Below are positions 9,089-17,818 of a stretch of 64,000 nucleotides of DNA, piece by piece. Source of the stretch: Azospirillum picis (lineage in GTDB: Bacteria; Pseudomonadota; Alphaproteobacteria; Azospirillales; Azospirillaceae); NCBI RefSeq assembly GCF_017876115.1, contig NZ_JAGINO010000008.1:1-64000 (forward strand), written 5' to 3'. The stretch's first letter is position 1. Every line of letters starts with the position of its first letter. The translations under genes were made by a program, and so were the position numbers. A model generated the notes under the pieces. It was not told the origin of the DNA and did no database searches. It was given only the letters and a program-made list of their open reading frames with translations.

Positions 9089-10951
9089 ATGATCCGCCCG
9101 TCAGTCCCGATCCTCCTGCTTTCGCTGCTTCTGCCGGCCGCTTTCGCCTCCGCCGCCGATCCCGGCCCCGGCGTCCCGACGCACGGCATCCCGACGCACG
9201 GCATCGCCATGCATGGCGACCTCGCCCTGCCGCCGGGCTTCGCCGCCTTTCCCTATGTCAACCCGTCGGCGCCCAAGGGCGGGACGATGCGGCAGGCGGT
9301 GGTCGGCACCTTCGACAGCCTCAATCCCCACATCGTGAAGGGCGTGCCGGCATTGGGGCTGGGATATGTGTTCGAGACGCTGCTGACGCGCTCGTGGGAC
9401 GAGCCCTTCTCGCTCTACGGCCTGCTGGCCGACCGGGTGGAGGTGGCCGCGGACCGGTCGGCCGTCACCTTCCACATCAACGAGAAGGCGCGCTGGCACG
9501 ACGGCACGCCGGTGACCGCCGAGGACGTGCTGTTCTCGCTGGAGGTCCAGCGCCGGCACGGCACGCCGAACCGCCGGCTGTTCTACGCCAAGGTCGCGAC
9601 GGCCGAGGCGCCTGACCCCCGTACCGTCCGCTTCGCCTTCGCCACCTCCGACGGCGGCCCGGATGGCGGCCCGGATGGCGGGATCGACCGCGAGATGCCG
9701 CTGCTGATGGGGTTGATGCCGATCCACAGCAAGGCGTTCTGGACAGGGCGCGAGTTCGACCATACGACGCTGGAGCCGGTGATGGGCAGCGGTCCCTACC
9801 GGATCGGGGCGGTCGATCCCGGCCGCCGCATCCTCTACGAGCGGGTGCCCGACTACTGGGGGCGGGACCTGCCGACCCGCGTCGGGCAGTTCAACGCCGA
9901 CCGCCTGGAGTTCGACTATTACCGCGACGACTCCGTGGCGCTGGAAGCCTTCAAGGCCGGGCAGGGCGATGTCCGCTACGAGAGCGATCCGGCCAAATGG
10001 GCGGTCGGCTATGACGGTCCGGCCCTGAACGGCGGCAGGATCGTGCTGGAGGAGCTGCCGAACCGCCGGCCCGAACCGGCGCGCGGCCTGATCTTCAACA
10101 CCCGGCGGCCGCTGTTCGCCGACGTCCGGGTGCGGCAGGCGCTGGGCATGGCGACAGATTTCGACTGGATCGGCCGCAACCTGTTCCGCGGCCTGCTGAC
10201 CCGCACCGCCAGCTACTATCCGAATTCCGAGCTCGCCGCCCGCGGCCTGCCGGACGGCGAGGAGCTGGCGGCGCTGGAGCCCTTCCGCGATCGGCTGCCG
10301 CGCGCGCTGTTCACCCGCCCCCCGCCGCTGCCGGGGGCGACGTCCGGCGCCGATACCGGCGGCGGTCCGGCCGGACTGCGCGCCAACCGGCGCGAGGCGA
10401 TGCGCCTGCTGGCGGAGGCCGGCTGGCGCGTGCGGGACGGCCGGCTGGCCGACGCCGCGGGTGCCCGCTTTGCCTTCGAGATCCTGCTGTCCGACCCGGC
10501 GGAGGAGCGGGTGGCCCTGGAGTTCGCCCGCTCGCTGGAGCCGCTCGGCATCGACGCCCGGGTGCGGACGGTGGACAGCGCGCAGTTCCAGGCGAGGCTG
10601 GAGGGATTCGACTTCGACATGACGCTGCGCTGGTGGGCGTCCAGCCTGTCGCCGGGCAACGAGCAGCTCTATTATTACGGCACCGCCGCCGCCGGGGACC
10701 GCGGCAGCCGCAACCTCGCCGGCATCCGCGACCCGGTGGTTGACGCGCTCGCCCGCTCCATCGCCGCCGCCGGCACCCGGGCGGAGCTGGTCGGCCGGGT
10801 GCGGGCGCTCGACCGGGTGCTTCTGTGGGGCCACTACATGGTCCCGCTGTTCCACAGCCCGGTCGACCGTATCGCCCGCTGGACCAGGCTGCACCGCCCG
10901 GCGGTCACGCCGCTCTACGGCCCGCTGACGGAGACCTGGTGGGTGGAATAG
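9089..10951 (+). CDS. YejA-like extracellular solute-binding protein of a peptide ABC transporter (SBP family 5)
   Basis: A 620-residue periplasmic binding protein with an N-terminal signal peptide (MIRPSVPILLLSLLLPAAFASAA, cleavage probably after ASA). The mature start GDLALPPGFAAFPYVNPSAPKGG and GTFDSLNPHIVKG resemble the YejA branch that delivers oligopeptides or microcin C-type compounds. Two oddities: a short THGIPTHGIAMHG repeat just after the signal peptide and a GGPDGGPDGG insert near residue 190. No permease or ATPase genes are adjacent, so it is an orphan component. There is no strong ribosome site; ATG 9089 is chosen because it opens the signal peptide. Confidence 0.88.
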   Translation: MIRPSVPILLLSLLLPAAFASAADPGPGVPTHGIPTHGIAMHGDLALPPGFAAFPYVNPSAPKGGTMRQAVVGTFDSLNPHIVKGVPALGLGYVFETLLTRSWDEPFSLYGLLADRVEVAADRSAVTFHINEKARWHDGTPVTAEDVLFSLEVQRRHGTPNRRLFYAKVATAEAPDPRTVRFAFATSDGGPDGGPDGGIDREMPLLMGLMPIHSKAFWTGREFDHTTLEPVMGSGPYRIGAVDPGRRILYERVPDYWGRDLPTRVGQFNADRLEFDYYRDDSVALEAFKAGQGDVRYESDPAKWAVGYDGPALNGGRIVLEELPNRRPEPARGLIFNTRRPLFADVRVRQALGMATDFDWIGRNLFRGLLTRTASYYPNSELAARGLPDGEELAALEPFRDRLPRALFTRPPPLPGATSGADTGGGPAGLRANRREAMRLLAEAGWRVRDGRLADAAGARFAFEILLSDPAEERVALEFARSLEPLGIDARVRTVDSAQFQARLEGFDFDMTLRWWASSLSPGNEQLYYYGTAAAGDRGSRNLAGIRDPVVDALARSIAAAGTRAELVGRVRALDRVLLWGHYMVPLFHSPVDRIARWTRLHRPAVTPLYGPLTETWWVE

Positions 10952-10996
10952 CCGCCGCGTTGCCCCGGCGGGGCTCCCGGAATGGCGGCTGTCCGG

Positions 10997-11299
10997 TCAC
11001 CGGTCGTGGAGCGGCGCCATCTGGTCGAGGCGGTGGGCGAAATCGATGTCGGCCTGGGTGACGCCGTCGGCGGTGCGGGTGTAGAGGATCACCTCGACCC
11101 GGCCGAGGTCGTTGAACCATTCGGGATGGTGGGCCGTCTTCTCCGCCAGCAGGGCGACCTGGTTCATGAAGCCCCAGGCCGCCGGGAAATCGGCGAAATG
11201 GTAGGTCTTGCGGATGGCGTCGCGCTCCAGCACCTCCGCCCATCCGTGAAGCTCCTTCAGCGCCGTCTGGCGATGGGTGCCGACCAGGCGATCCGACAT
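10997..11299 (-). CDS. phhB: 4a-hydroxytetrahydrobiopterin dehydratase (pterin-4-alpha-carbinolamine dehydratase)
   Basis: A 100-residue single-domain enzyme that dehydrates 4a-carbinolamine pterins, usually to recycle the cofactor of phenylalanine hydroxylase, or acting in molybdopterin-linked roles. The family signature AEKTAHHPEWFN with the catalytic His pair is near residue 55, and the C-terminus keeps VTQADIDFAHRLD. No phenylalanine hydroxylase gene is in the window. The start could also be the ATG one codon upstream (11302). Confidence 0.93.
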   Translation of the reverse strand: MSDRLVGTHRQTALKELHGWAEVLERDAIRKTYHFADFPAAWGFMNQVALLAEKTAHHPEWFNDLGRVEVILYTRTADGVTQADIDFAHRLDQMAPLHDR

Positions 11300-11364
11300 C
11301 ATGACCTCCCTAATTCTGCCGCCCCGTCTTGGCGAACCGGCGGCGTTTCGCTACCTTCTCGGGC

Positions 11365-11775
11365 ATGATACGGAAACCATCAGGTCCCCATACGGTTCCG
11401 CCCACGGTCGAAGACCTGGAGCGCATGGCCGAAGAGGCGCTGGACACCATCCCGGCCGAGCTGCTGGCTCCGGTCGGGAACCTCGTCATCCACGTCGAGG
11501 ATTTTCCCGACGAGGATACCGGGCGGGAGATGGAACTGGAAAGCCCCTTCGACCTGCTGGGGCTCTACCGCGGCGTGGATCTGACGCGGCAAAGCGTCGC
11601 CGACGTCCGCGGCGGCCCCGACATGATCTTCCTCTACCGCCGGCCGATCCTGGACTACTGGTGCGAGACCGGGGAGGATCTGCCCGCCATCGTCCGCCAT
11701 GTCCTGATCCACGAGATCGGCCACCATTTCGGCTTCTCCGACGACGACATGGAGCGGATCGAGGCGATGGAATAA
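11365..11775 (+). CDS. metallopeptidase (zincin) family protein
   Basis: A 136-residue protein ending in a zincin motif, HEIGHHFGFSDDDME, at about residues 117-131. This is the single-domain metallopeptidase family common in alphaproteobacteria (previously DUF1025). The HExxH helix is intact and the downstream Asp cluster could supply the third ligand. The substrate is unknown. ATG 11365 is chosen; an upstream ATG (11329) adds an RRRF-rich stretch that looks non-coding. Divergent from phhB. Confidence 0.85.
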   Translation: MIRKPSGPHTVPPTVEDLERMAEEALDTIPAELLAPVGNLVIHVEDFPDEDTGREMELESPFDLLGLYRGVDLTRQSVADVRGGPDMIFLYRRPILDYWCETGEDLPAIVRHVLIHEIGHHFGFSDDDMERIEAME

Positions 11776-11815
11776 GGGCAGCCGCGCAGGGGGCGTGGCG
11801 GGCCGCGGCGGGCGG

Positions 11816-12481
11816 TCAGCCCGCCAGCGCCTCGTCCACCCGCCGGCGCAGGACGGGCACCAGCTCCGCCTCGAACCAGGGATTGCGGTTCAGCCAGGCG
11901 GTGTTGCGCCAGCTCGGATGCGGCAGCGGGAGGACGGCCGGGCCGTAGTCGCGCCAGGCGGCCACCGTCTGCGTCATCGTCGCCTTGCGGCGGTCGCCGA
12001 GATAGCGCGCCTGGGCATACTGGCCGATCAGCAGGGTGAGGCGGACGCCCGACAGCGCCTGCAGCAGCGGCGGATGCCAGAGCGGCGCGCATTCCGGCCG
12101 CGGGGGATAGTCGCCGCCCTTCGGCATCGTCCCCGGATAGCACAGCCCCATCGGCACGACGGCGATGCGCGATTCGTCGTAGAAGGCCGGCCGGTCCATC
12201 GCCAGCCACTTCCGCAGGCGGTCGCCCGACGGATCGTCCCAGGGGATGCCGCTGGCATGCACCCTGGCTCCCGGCGCCTGTCCGACGATCAGCAGGCGGG
12301 CGGAGGCGCTGCCGCGCAGCACCGGCCGGCAGCCATGGGGCAGCAGGCCGGCGCACAGCGTGCAGGCCCGCACCCGCGCGAACAGGCCGCCGAGATCCGG
12401 GTGGTCGAGATCCGGGCCACCGAGATCTGGGCCACCGAGATCTGGGCCACCGGGATCCGGGCCGTTATCAAGGTCAGACAA
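11816..12481 (-). CDS. uracil-DNA glycosylase family protein with a repeat-expanded N-terminus
   Basis: A 221-residue protein of the UDG superfamily: motif 1 GQAPGARVH near residue 68, SGIPWDDPSGDRLR, and the C-terminal HPSWRN. Such proteins excise uracil or bind uracil-containing DNA; this subgroup is not well characterised. Cys pairs near residue 40 (CTLC) resemble part of the Fe-S site of family 4/5 enzymes. Residues 6-32 are a PDLGG-type repeat encoded by 15-bp DNA repeats, absent from the usual domain. The start codon lies inside the end of the Sir2 gene (8-base overlap), implying coupled translation. Confidence 0.82.
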   Translation of the reverse strand: MSDLDNGPDPGGPDLGGPDLGGPDLDHPDLGGLFARVRACTLCAGLLPHGCRPVLRGSASARLLIVGQAPGARVHASGIPWDDPSGDRLRKWLAMDRPAFYDESRIAVVPMGLCYPGTMPKGGDYPPRPECAPLWHPPLLQALSGVRLTLLIGQYAQARYLGDRRKATMTQTVAAWRDYGPAVLPLPHPSWRNTAWLNRNPWFEAELVPVLRRRVDEALAG

Positions 12482-13214
12482 GCGTCAGCATATCCTGGAC
12501 GAAGGCCGGCACCACCTGGGTGGCCGGGCCGTGGATCGAGCTGTGGAAATAGGAGGCGCCCTCCGACGGTTCCAGGTTCAGCTCGACCGTATAGGCGCCG
12601 GCCGACCGCGCCTCCGCCACGAAGCCGGCGGCGGGGTAGACGTGGCCGGAGGTGCCGATCGACACGAACAGGTCGCATTCCTCCAGCGCCCGCTGGATGC
12701 GTTCCATCCCGTAGGGCATCTCGCCGAACCACACGACGTCCGGCCGCATGCCGCCCTTGCGCCCGCAGGTCAGGCAATGGTCGTGCACCGACAGGTCGCC
12801 ATGCACCTCCACCGCCGCCCGGCAATGCAGGCAGAACGCCTTCAGCAGTTCGCCGTGCATGTGCAGCGGCGCCTTCGACCCGCCGCGCTCGTGCAGGTCG
12901 TCGATGTTCTGCGTCACCAGCAGGATGTCGCCCTTCCAGCGCCGCTCCAGCTCGGCCAGCGCCCGGTGCGCGGCATTGGGCTGCACGGCGGGGTCGTGCA
13001 GGCCGTGGCGGCGGTCGTTGTAGAAGCGGTGGACGAGGTCCGGGTTGCGGGCGAACCCTTCCGGCGTCGCAACGTCCTCCAGATCGACCTGGCTCCAGAT
13101 GCCGCCGGCGCAGCGGAAGGTGTCGAGCCCCGATTCCTTGGAGATCCCGGCGCCGGTCAGGATGACCACCGAGTCGGTCGGGCGCAGGCGGTTGATCAGG
13201 GCGGGGGAGGGCAT
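12474..13214 (-). CDS. cobB: Sir2 family NAD-dependent protein deacylase (CobB type)
   Basis: A 246-residue class III sirtuin that removes acyl groups from lysines using NAD+. Seen: NAD site GAGISKESG and TFR (residues 21-34), the FYNDRR stretch with the Tyr-x-x-Arg pair linked to desuccinylase/demalonylase activity, TQNIDDLHERGG, the catalytic HGE, two CxxC zinc pairs (CLHC and CLTC), and GTSGHVYPAA. It is the likely opponent of the Pat acetyltransferase at 4329-7022 (inference). First gene of a two-gene minus-strand unit with the UDG-like gene. Confidence 0.94.
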   Translation of the reverse strand: MPSPALINRLRPTDSVVILTGAGISKESGLDTFRCAGGIWSQVDLEDVATPEGFARNPDLVHRFYNDRRHGLHDPAVQPNAAHRALAELERRWKGDILLVTQNIDDLHERGGSKAPLHMHGELLKAFCLHCRAAVEVHGDLSVHDHCLTCGRKGGMRPDVVWFGEMPYGMERIQRALEECDLFVSIGTSGHVYPAAGFVAEARSAGAYTVELNLEPSEGASYFHSSIHGPATQVVPAFVQDMLTLV

Positions 13215-13322
13215 GGCATCACCTTAGCGGTTCGGAAACCGGTCATGTGGACACTGTCGCGCAGGACCTGGGAGCGGCGTACGCCCGCCGCGTCAGGAAG
13301 TAAAGAAGGAGGGAGACCAGAG

Positions 13323-13820
13323 GTGGTCAAGGTCCTGTTCGTCTGCACGGGAAACATCTGCCGTTCGCCGACCGCGGAAGGGGTATTCCGCCATCTGGCC
13401 GGGCGCGCCGGCCTGTCCGGCCTGGTGGCCGCCGAGTCCGCGGGAACCCACGCCTACCATGTCGGCGAGCCGCCCGACCCGCGCACGCAGCGTGCCGCGC
13501 TGGCCCGCGGCATCGACCTGTCGGGCCTGCGCGCCCGCAAGGTGACGGCGGGCGACTTCGCCCGTTTCGACCATATCCTGGCGATGGACCACGGCCACCT
13601 GGAGCAATTGCGCCGCATCGCCCCGCCGGGCGCCGGTGCCGCCCTGCGCCTGTTCCTCGACGATGCCCCCGGCCTCGCCGGCCGCTCGGTGCCGGATCCC
13701 TATTACGGCGGCCCCGACGGGTTCGGTGAGGTCCTGGACCTGTGCGAGGCCGGCGCGCGCGGCCTGCTGGACCGCCTCGCCCGCGAAAACCGGTTGGTGG
13801 CCCGGGAAAGCGCCGGCTGA
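13323..13820 (+). CDS. low molecular weight protein-tyrosine phosphatase
   Basis: A 165-residue cytosolic phosphatase. The P-loop CTGNICRS (C-x5-R) is at the extreme N-terminus and the general-acid DPYYGG near residue 125, both intact. Family roles include tyrosine dephosphorylation in exopolysaccharide and stress regulation. Translation probably starts at GTG 13323, which has AAGGAGGG 9 bases upstream and puts VKVLFVCTGN at the usual position. It is divergent from the sirtuin gene. Confidence 0.93.
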   Translation: MVKVLFVCTGNICRSPTAEGVFRHLAGRAGLSGLVAAESAGTHAYHVGEPPDPRTQRAALARGIDLSGLRARKVTAGDFARFDHILAMDHGHLEQLRRIAPPGAGAALRLFLDDAPGLAGRSVPDPYYGGPDGFGEVLDLCEAGARGLLDRLARENRLVARESAG

Positions 13821-13908
13821 GGCGGAAAAGGCCGGCAAACGGGTCGCCGGCCGGCCGCCGCATGGTTTAGGCTGCGGATGCCCGGCCCCTTTGGAGCATC
13901 TCCCCGCC

Positions 13909-15141
13909 ATGACCAGCGCCATCGTCGCCCCCACCGGCACCGTGGTTCCCGGTGACATCCTCGACGGCGTCGTCCTGTTCGAGTCCTTCACGCCGGAGGA
14001 GCGCGCGGCGGTGGCGGCACGCGGCCGGCTGTTCGACGCACCGGCGGGGACCGTGCTGATGCGGGAGGGCGACGAGGCCCGCGCGCTCCACGTCCTGGTT
14101 GCCGGTACGGTGCGGGTGGTGTGCGGCGATGCCTGCGGCGGCCAGGTGGAGGTGGGATTCCGCCGTGCCGGCGACTGTTTCGGCGAGATGGCGCTGATCG
14201 ATGGCGGCGCCCGCTCCGCCTCGGTGATCGCCGCCACGCCGGTGACGGTGTTCGAACTGGACCGCGACCTGTTCCTGGCGCTGATCTCCCCCTCGCCGGA
14301 CATGCTGGCGAAGCTGCTGCGCAAGCTCAGCGGGACGGTCCGGGACGTGTCGGGGCGGGTCGTCCGCGAGGACCTGGAACGCCGCACCCGCGTCGCCGAG
14401 GCGGCGCTGGCGCGCCAGCGCACCCTCCTCCAGGTGGTGACCGGGCTGGCGCATGAGCTGAACACGCCGCTCGGCGTCTGCGTGACCACCGCCAGCCATC
14501 TGCAGGAGATCGCCCGGGCCGGCGCCAGGATCGGTGCCGGCGGTATCGGCGCCGGCCCGCTCACCGCCGAGGATCTGCGGGAGCCGGCGGCGCTGCTGGA
14601 AGCCAACCTTGCCCGCGCGGTCGAACTCGTGGAGGCGTTCTCGGCCATCGCCGCCTGCCAGAACGCCGAGCCGCTGGAGGCGACCGACCTGCGGCGGGCG
14701 GCGGAGGAGGCGGCCGCGCTGTTCGCCGTCCAGCATCCGGACCTGCCGCTGGAGGTCCGGATGCTGCCGGGGCCGCCCTGCCCGTGGATCGGCTATGCCC
14801 CGCACCTGGAGCGGGTGCTGCATCACCTGTTCGCCAACGCCGCGGCCCACGGCTATGGCGGCGGGCCGGGGGTGGCCGAGCTGGCGGTCGAGACGGCGGC
14901 CCTGGACGGCAAGCCGGCCTGGCGGCTGACCGTGCGCGATCATGGCGCCGGCATCCCGCCGCGGCACATGCCCACCCTGACCGACCCCTTCTTCACCACC
15001 GCGCGCGGCCGTGGGCACCGGGGACTGGGGCTGGCGGTGGCCTTCAGCACGGTGACCGGTCCGCTCGCCGGGCGCCTGGAGATCGACAGCGCACCCGGCG
15101 GCGGGACGGCGGTGACGATCCTGATGCCGCAGGAGCCTTGA
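13909..15141 (+). CDS. cyclic-nucleotide-binding domain histidine kinase
   Basis: A 410-residue soluble sensor kinase with no membrane segment. Residues about 20-150 form a cNMP-binding (CRP-like) domain with GDCFGEMALIDGGARSAS as the phosphate-binding cassette. A coiled linker leads to the H-box AHELNTPLG near residue 182, then an HATPase domain with an N-box (HHLFANAAAHG), G1 (DHGAGIPP) and G2 (GHRGLGLAVA). It would couple intracellular cNMP or a related ligand to phosphotransfer. No response regulator is adjacent, so the partner is unknown. Domain order suggests an orphan cytosolic sensor. Confidence 0.85.
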   Translation: MTSAIVAPTGTVVPGDILDGVVLFESFTPEERAAVAARGRLFDAPAGTVLMREGDEARALHVLVAGTVRVVCGDACGGQVEVGFRRAGDCFGEMALIDGGARSASVIAATPVTVFELDRDLFLALISPSPDMLAKLLRKLSGTVRDVSGRVVREDLERRTRVAEAALARQRTLLQVVTGLAHELNTPLGVCVTTASHLQEIARAGARIGAGGIGAGPLTAEDLREPAALLEANLARAVELVEAFSAIAACQNAEPLEATDLRRAAEEAAALFAVQHPDLPLEVRMLPGPPCPWIGYAPHLERVLHHLFANAAAHGYGGGPGVAELAVETAALDGKPAWRLTVRDHGAGIPPRHMPTLTDPFFTTARGRGHRGLGLAVAFSTVTGPLAGRLEIDSAPGGGTAVTILMPQEP

Positions 15142-15146
15142 CCCGC

Positions 15147-15608
15147 TCATCCGTGCAGGGCGAGGCCCTTCACCGTCTTGTCCACCGCCTTCTTCGGGCC
15201 GCGCAGGGCAAGGCCGACGAGATCGGGCGCGGCCGGGTCCTCCGCGCGGAACGCCGCGCGGTTGGCGGCGTCGTGGCCGGTGGTGAACATGGCCGCGACA
15301 TAGGGCACCAGCGTCAGCCCGCGGTCCAGCGCCGCATCGCGGACGGCGCGCAGCCTGTCGCCGTCGGCCGCGAAGATCAGGATCGGCTGGCCCAGCATGC
15401 GGCCGTAGCTCCGCCCGGCGCCATCGACATAGGCCTCGCCGATCGCGTCCGGTGCCGCGGCGGCGACGCCGGTTGCGAGGAAGGCGGCGACGTTCAGCTT
15501 CTGCCACACCGGCAGATCCTCGCGGACGATCAGCGCGACCTTGGTGTCGAAGCGCACCGGAGCCTCGGCGGAAGCGGCGGGATCGGCAGGAAATGAATGA
15601 TCGGGCAT
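15147..15608 (-). CDS. DUF2000 family protein
   Basis: A 153-residue protein with the DUF2000 pattern: FDTKVALIVREDLPVWQKLNVAAFLATG at the start, a central GQPILIF and a C-terminal VGLALRGPKKAVDKTVKGL. The fold is related to peptidyl-tRNA hydrolase 2, but function is unknown. It lies 25 bases downstream of an AraC regulator in the same orientation, an arrangement often seen for this family, so co-transcription is likely. Confidence 0.82.
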   Translation of the reverse strand: MPDHSFPADPAASAEAPVRFDTKVALIVREDLPVWQKLNVAAFLATGVAAAAPDAIGEAYVDGAGRSYGRMLGQPILIFAADGDRLRAVRDAALDRGLTLVPYVAAMFTTGHDAANRAAFRAEDPAAPDLVGLALRGPKKAVDKTVKGLALHG

Positions 15609-15633
15609 GGAACGGGTCTCCTTTCGCCGTCCC

Positions 15634-16584
15634 TCATGCCCGATGCCGGCCGCTCCGGTCTGGAACGTTTGTGCACAGATCGCGAGCCGCCGGATCGCAG
15701 CCGACGATATCCCTGCCTGCGATATCCCTGCCCGCCAGATCCCTATAGGCCGCGGGGGTCAGGCCGTAGGCGCGGCGGAACCAGCGGCCGAGATGGCTCT
15801 GGTCGGCGAACCCCACCTCCGCCGCAACCAGGGCCGGCGCCTCCCCCGCCGCCAGCCGACGCCGGGCGGCGCGCAGCCGCAGGCGCACCAGATAGGCATG
15901 CGGCGACAGGCCGAAGGCGGCGCGGAAGGCGCGATTAAGCCGGAAGCGGTCGACGCCGGACGCCGCCGCCAGGTCGTCGAGCCCGACATCCTCGCCCATC
16001 CGGGCATGCAGCAGGTCGCGCGCCCGCACCGCCGCCCGGTCGGGGCGATCGCGCAGCGCACCCGCCGGCGGGCCGGACAGGGCTCCAAGGGGCGCGACAT
16101 GCCCGGCCAGCCTCGCCGCCAGCCGGTCAAGCGCCAAGTCGCGGGCCAGCCGGCCCTCGCGCCCGTGCAGCGCCAGGAAGGCGCCGCCGATCGCCGCGGC
16201 GAGGCGGGGGTCGTCGGCCAGGGTGTCGCGGAACCCCAGCGCCGGAGGGCGCGGCATCAGGCTGCGCAGGGCGTCGGCGCGGGCGGCCAGCAGCGGCACC
16301 GGCAGGTAGAGCATGGCGTAGGTGAAGCCGTCGTCGCCGGGGCTGTGGCCGTCATGCGCCTCGCCGGGCTCGATCAGGATGACGCGGCCGGGCGTGCTGG
16401 TGTGCAGCCGCCGCCGGCAGCGGAAGGCCTGCACCCCCTGCTCGGTAACGCCGACCAGGAGTTCGTCATGGTCGTGCAGGTCATAGGCATGGCCCTGGAA
16501 ATGGGCACGGATGGTCTCGACCCCGGTTTCGGCGTCGCGCCGCATCGCCACCCAGTCGCGGCGTTTCCCCGCCTGTCCATCCAT
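15634..16584 (-). CDS. AraC family transcriptional regulator
   Basis: A 316-residue regulator: N-terminal cupin ligand domain (HFQGHAYDLHDHDELLVGVTEQG, about residues 28-110) and C-terminal double helix-turn-helix (about 190-285; GLSPHAYLVRLRLRAARRRLAAGE and AAEVGFADQSHLGRWFRRAYGLTPAAYR). The tail past residue 285 carries an AGRDIAGRDIVGCD repeat encoded by a short DNA repeat around 15700-15740. It probably controls the DUF2000 gene behind it and perhaps itself. Confidence 0.9.
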   Translation of the reverse strand: MDGQAGKRRDWVAMRRDAETGVETIRAHFQGHAYDLHDHDELLVGVTEQGVQAFRCRRRLHTSTPGRVILIEPGEAHDGHSPGDDGFTYAMLYLPVPLLAARADALRSLMPRPPALGFRDTLADDPRLAAAIGGAFLALHGREGRLARDLALDRLAARLAGHVAPLGALSGPPAGALRDRPDRAAVRARDLLHARMGEDVGLDDLAAASGVDRFRLNRAFRAAFGLSPHAYLVRLRLRAARRRLAAGEAPALVAAEVGFADQSHLGRWFRRAYGLTPAAYRDLAGRDIAGRDIVGCDPAARDLCTNVPDRSGRHRA

Positions 16585-16624
16585 CCGGCACCTCTCCAGC
16601 GGACCGCCGGAAGGAACCGGCCGG

Positions 16625-17647
16625 TCAGTAGATCAGTTCGTTCTCGCCGCTGCCTTCGGCAATGACCAGTTCGCCGCGCGCCGCGAGATCCTTGGCGAGC
16701 TGGACCATATACATCTGCGCCTCGTCCACATCGCGGACGCGGACCGGACCCATGGCCGCCATGTCCTCGCGCAGGATCTTGGCGGCGCGTTCGGACATGT
16801 TGGAGAAGAACAGGTCCTTCAGCGTCTCCGACGCGCCCTTCAGCGCGGTGCCCAGCTTCTGCTTGTCCACCGTGCGCAGCAGGGTCTGCACGCCCGAGGG
16901 ATCGAGCTTCGACAGATCCTCGAAGGTGAACATCAGCGACTTGATGCGCTCGGCGCTGTCGCGGTTGCGTTCCTCCAGCGCCGCCATGAAGCGGTGCTCG
17001 GTGGTGCGGTCCAGGCCGTTGAAGATCTCCGCCAGCATCTCGTGGCTGTCGCGGCGGCTGGTGCGGGCGAGGTTGGTCATGAACTCGGTGCGCAGGGTGC
17101 GCTCGACGTCGTCCAGCACCTCCTTCTGGACCGCCTCCATGCGCAGCATGCGCATGATGACCTCCATCGCGAAGCTTTCCGGGAGCTGGGTCAGCACGCG
17201 GCCGGCATGCTCGGGGCGGATCTTCGACAGCACCACCGCGACGGTCTGGGGATACTCGTTCTTCAGGTAGTTCGACAGGACCGATTCGTTGACGTTGGCC
17301 AGCTTGTCCCACATGGTCCGGCCGGCCGGACCGCGGATCTCCTCCATGATCTGGTCGACCTTGTCCTTGGGCAGGGTCTTCAGCAGGAGGCGTTCCGTCG
17401 AATCGAAGGAGCCGACCAGCGAACCGGTCGCCGACATCTGCTCGGCGAATTCCACGAACAGGCGCTCGATCAGGTTGGCCGACACGGTGCCCAGGTTGGC
17501 CATCACCTGGGACAGCTCCCTGATCTCCTCGTCGTCCATCAGCGAGAACAGCTTGGACGAATGCTCCTCGCCCAGCGCCAGCATCATGATGGCGGCCTTT
17601 TCCGGGCCGGTGAGGGTCCGGTAATCCTCACGAACCTTCAGTGCCAT
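16625..17647 (-). CDS. fliG: flagellar motor switch protein FliG
   Basis: A 340-residue C-ring protein transmitting torque and switching signals at the base of the flagellum. N-terminal FliG_N ([17 protein letters not shown]), middle domain with the conserved EHPQ-like region (here [14 protein letters not shown] and [10 protein letters not shown]) and C-terminal torque helix ([22 protein letters not shown]) are all present. The start is ATG 17647, preceded by GGAGG. No other flagellar gene is adjacent; cheZ is 36 kb away in the same window. Confidence 0.95.
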   Translation of the reverse strand: MALKVREDYRTLTGPEKAAIMMLALGEEHSSKLFSLMDDEEIRELSQVMANLGTVSANLIERLFVEFAEQMSATGSLVGSFDSTERLLLKTLPKDKVDQIMEEIRGPAGRTMWDKLANVNESVLSNYLKNEYPQTVAVVLSKIRPEHAGRVLTQLPESFAMEVIMRMLRMEAVQKEVLDDVERTLRTEFMTNLARTSRRDSHEMLAEIFNGLDRTTEHRFMAALEERNRDSAERIKSLMFTFEDLSKLDPSGVQTLLRTVDKQKLGTALKGASETLKDLFFSNMSERAAKILREDMAAMGPVRVRDVDEAQMYMVQLAKDLAARGELVIAEGSGENELIY

Positions 17648-17818
17648 GTGTCCGCCTCCACCATTCCGCCTGCGCAACGGCGCCGCGCGGGAATGCGGCG
17701 GCCAGCCCCTGAACTGTCCTTACGTTGTAATACGATCCGAATGGGGGTTCCATCCCTCCGGAGGAGCAAAGAAGAGACAAGTTTAGACAAATCCCTTCCT
17801 TGCCCCCGGAGGGCCGGT

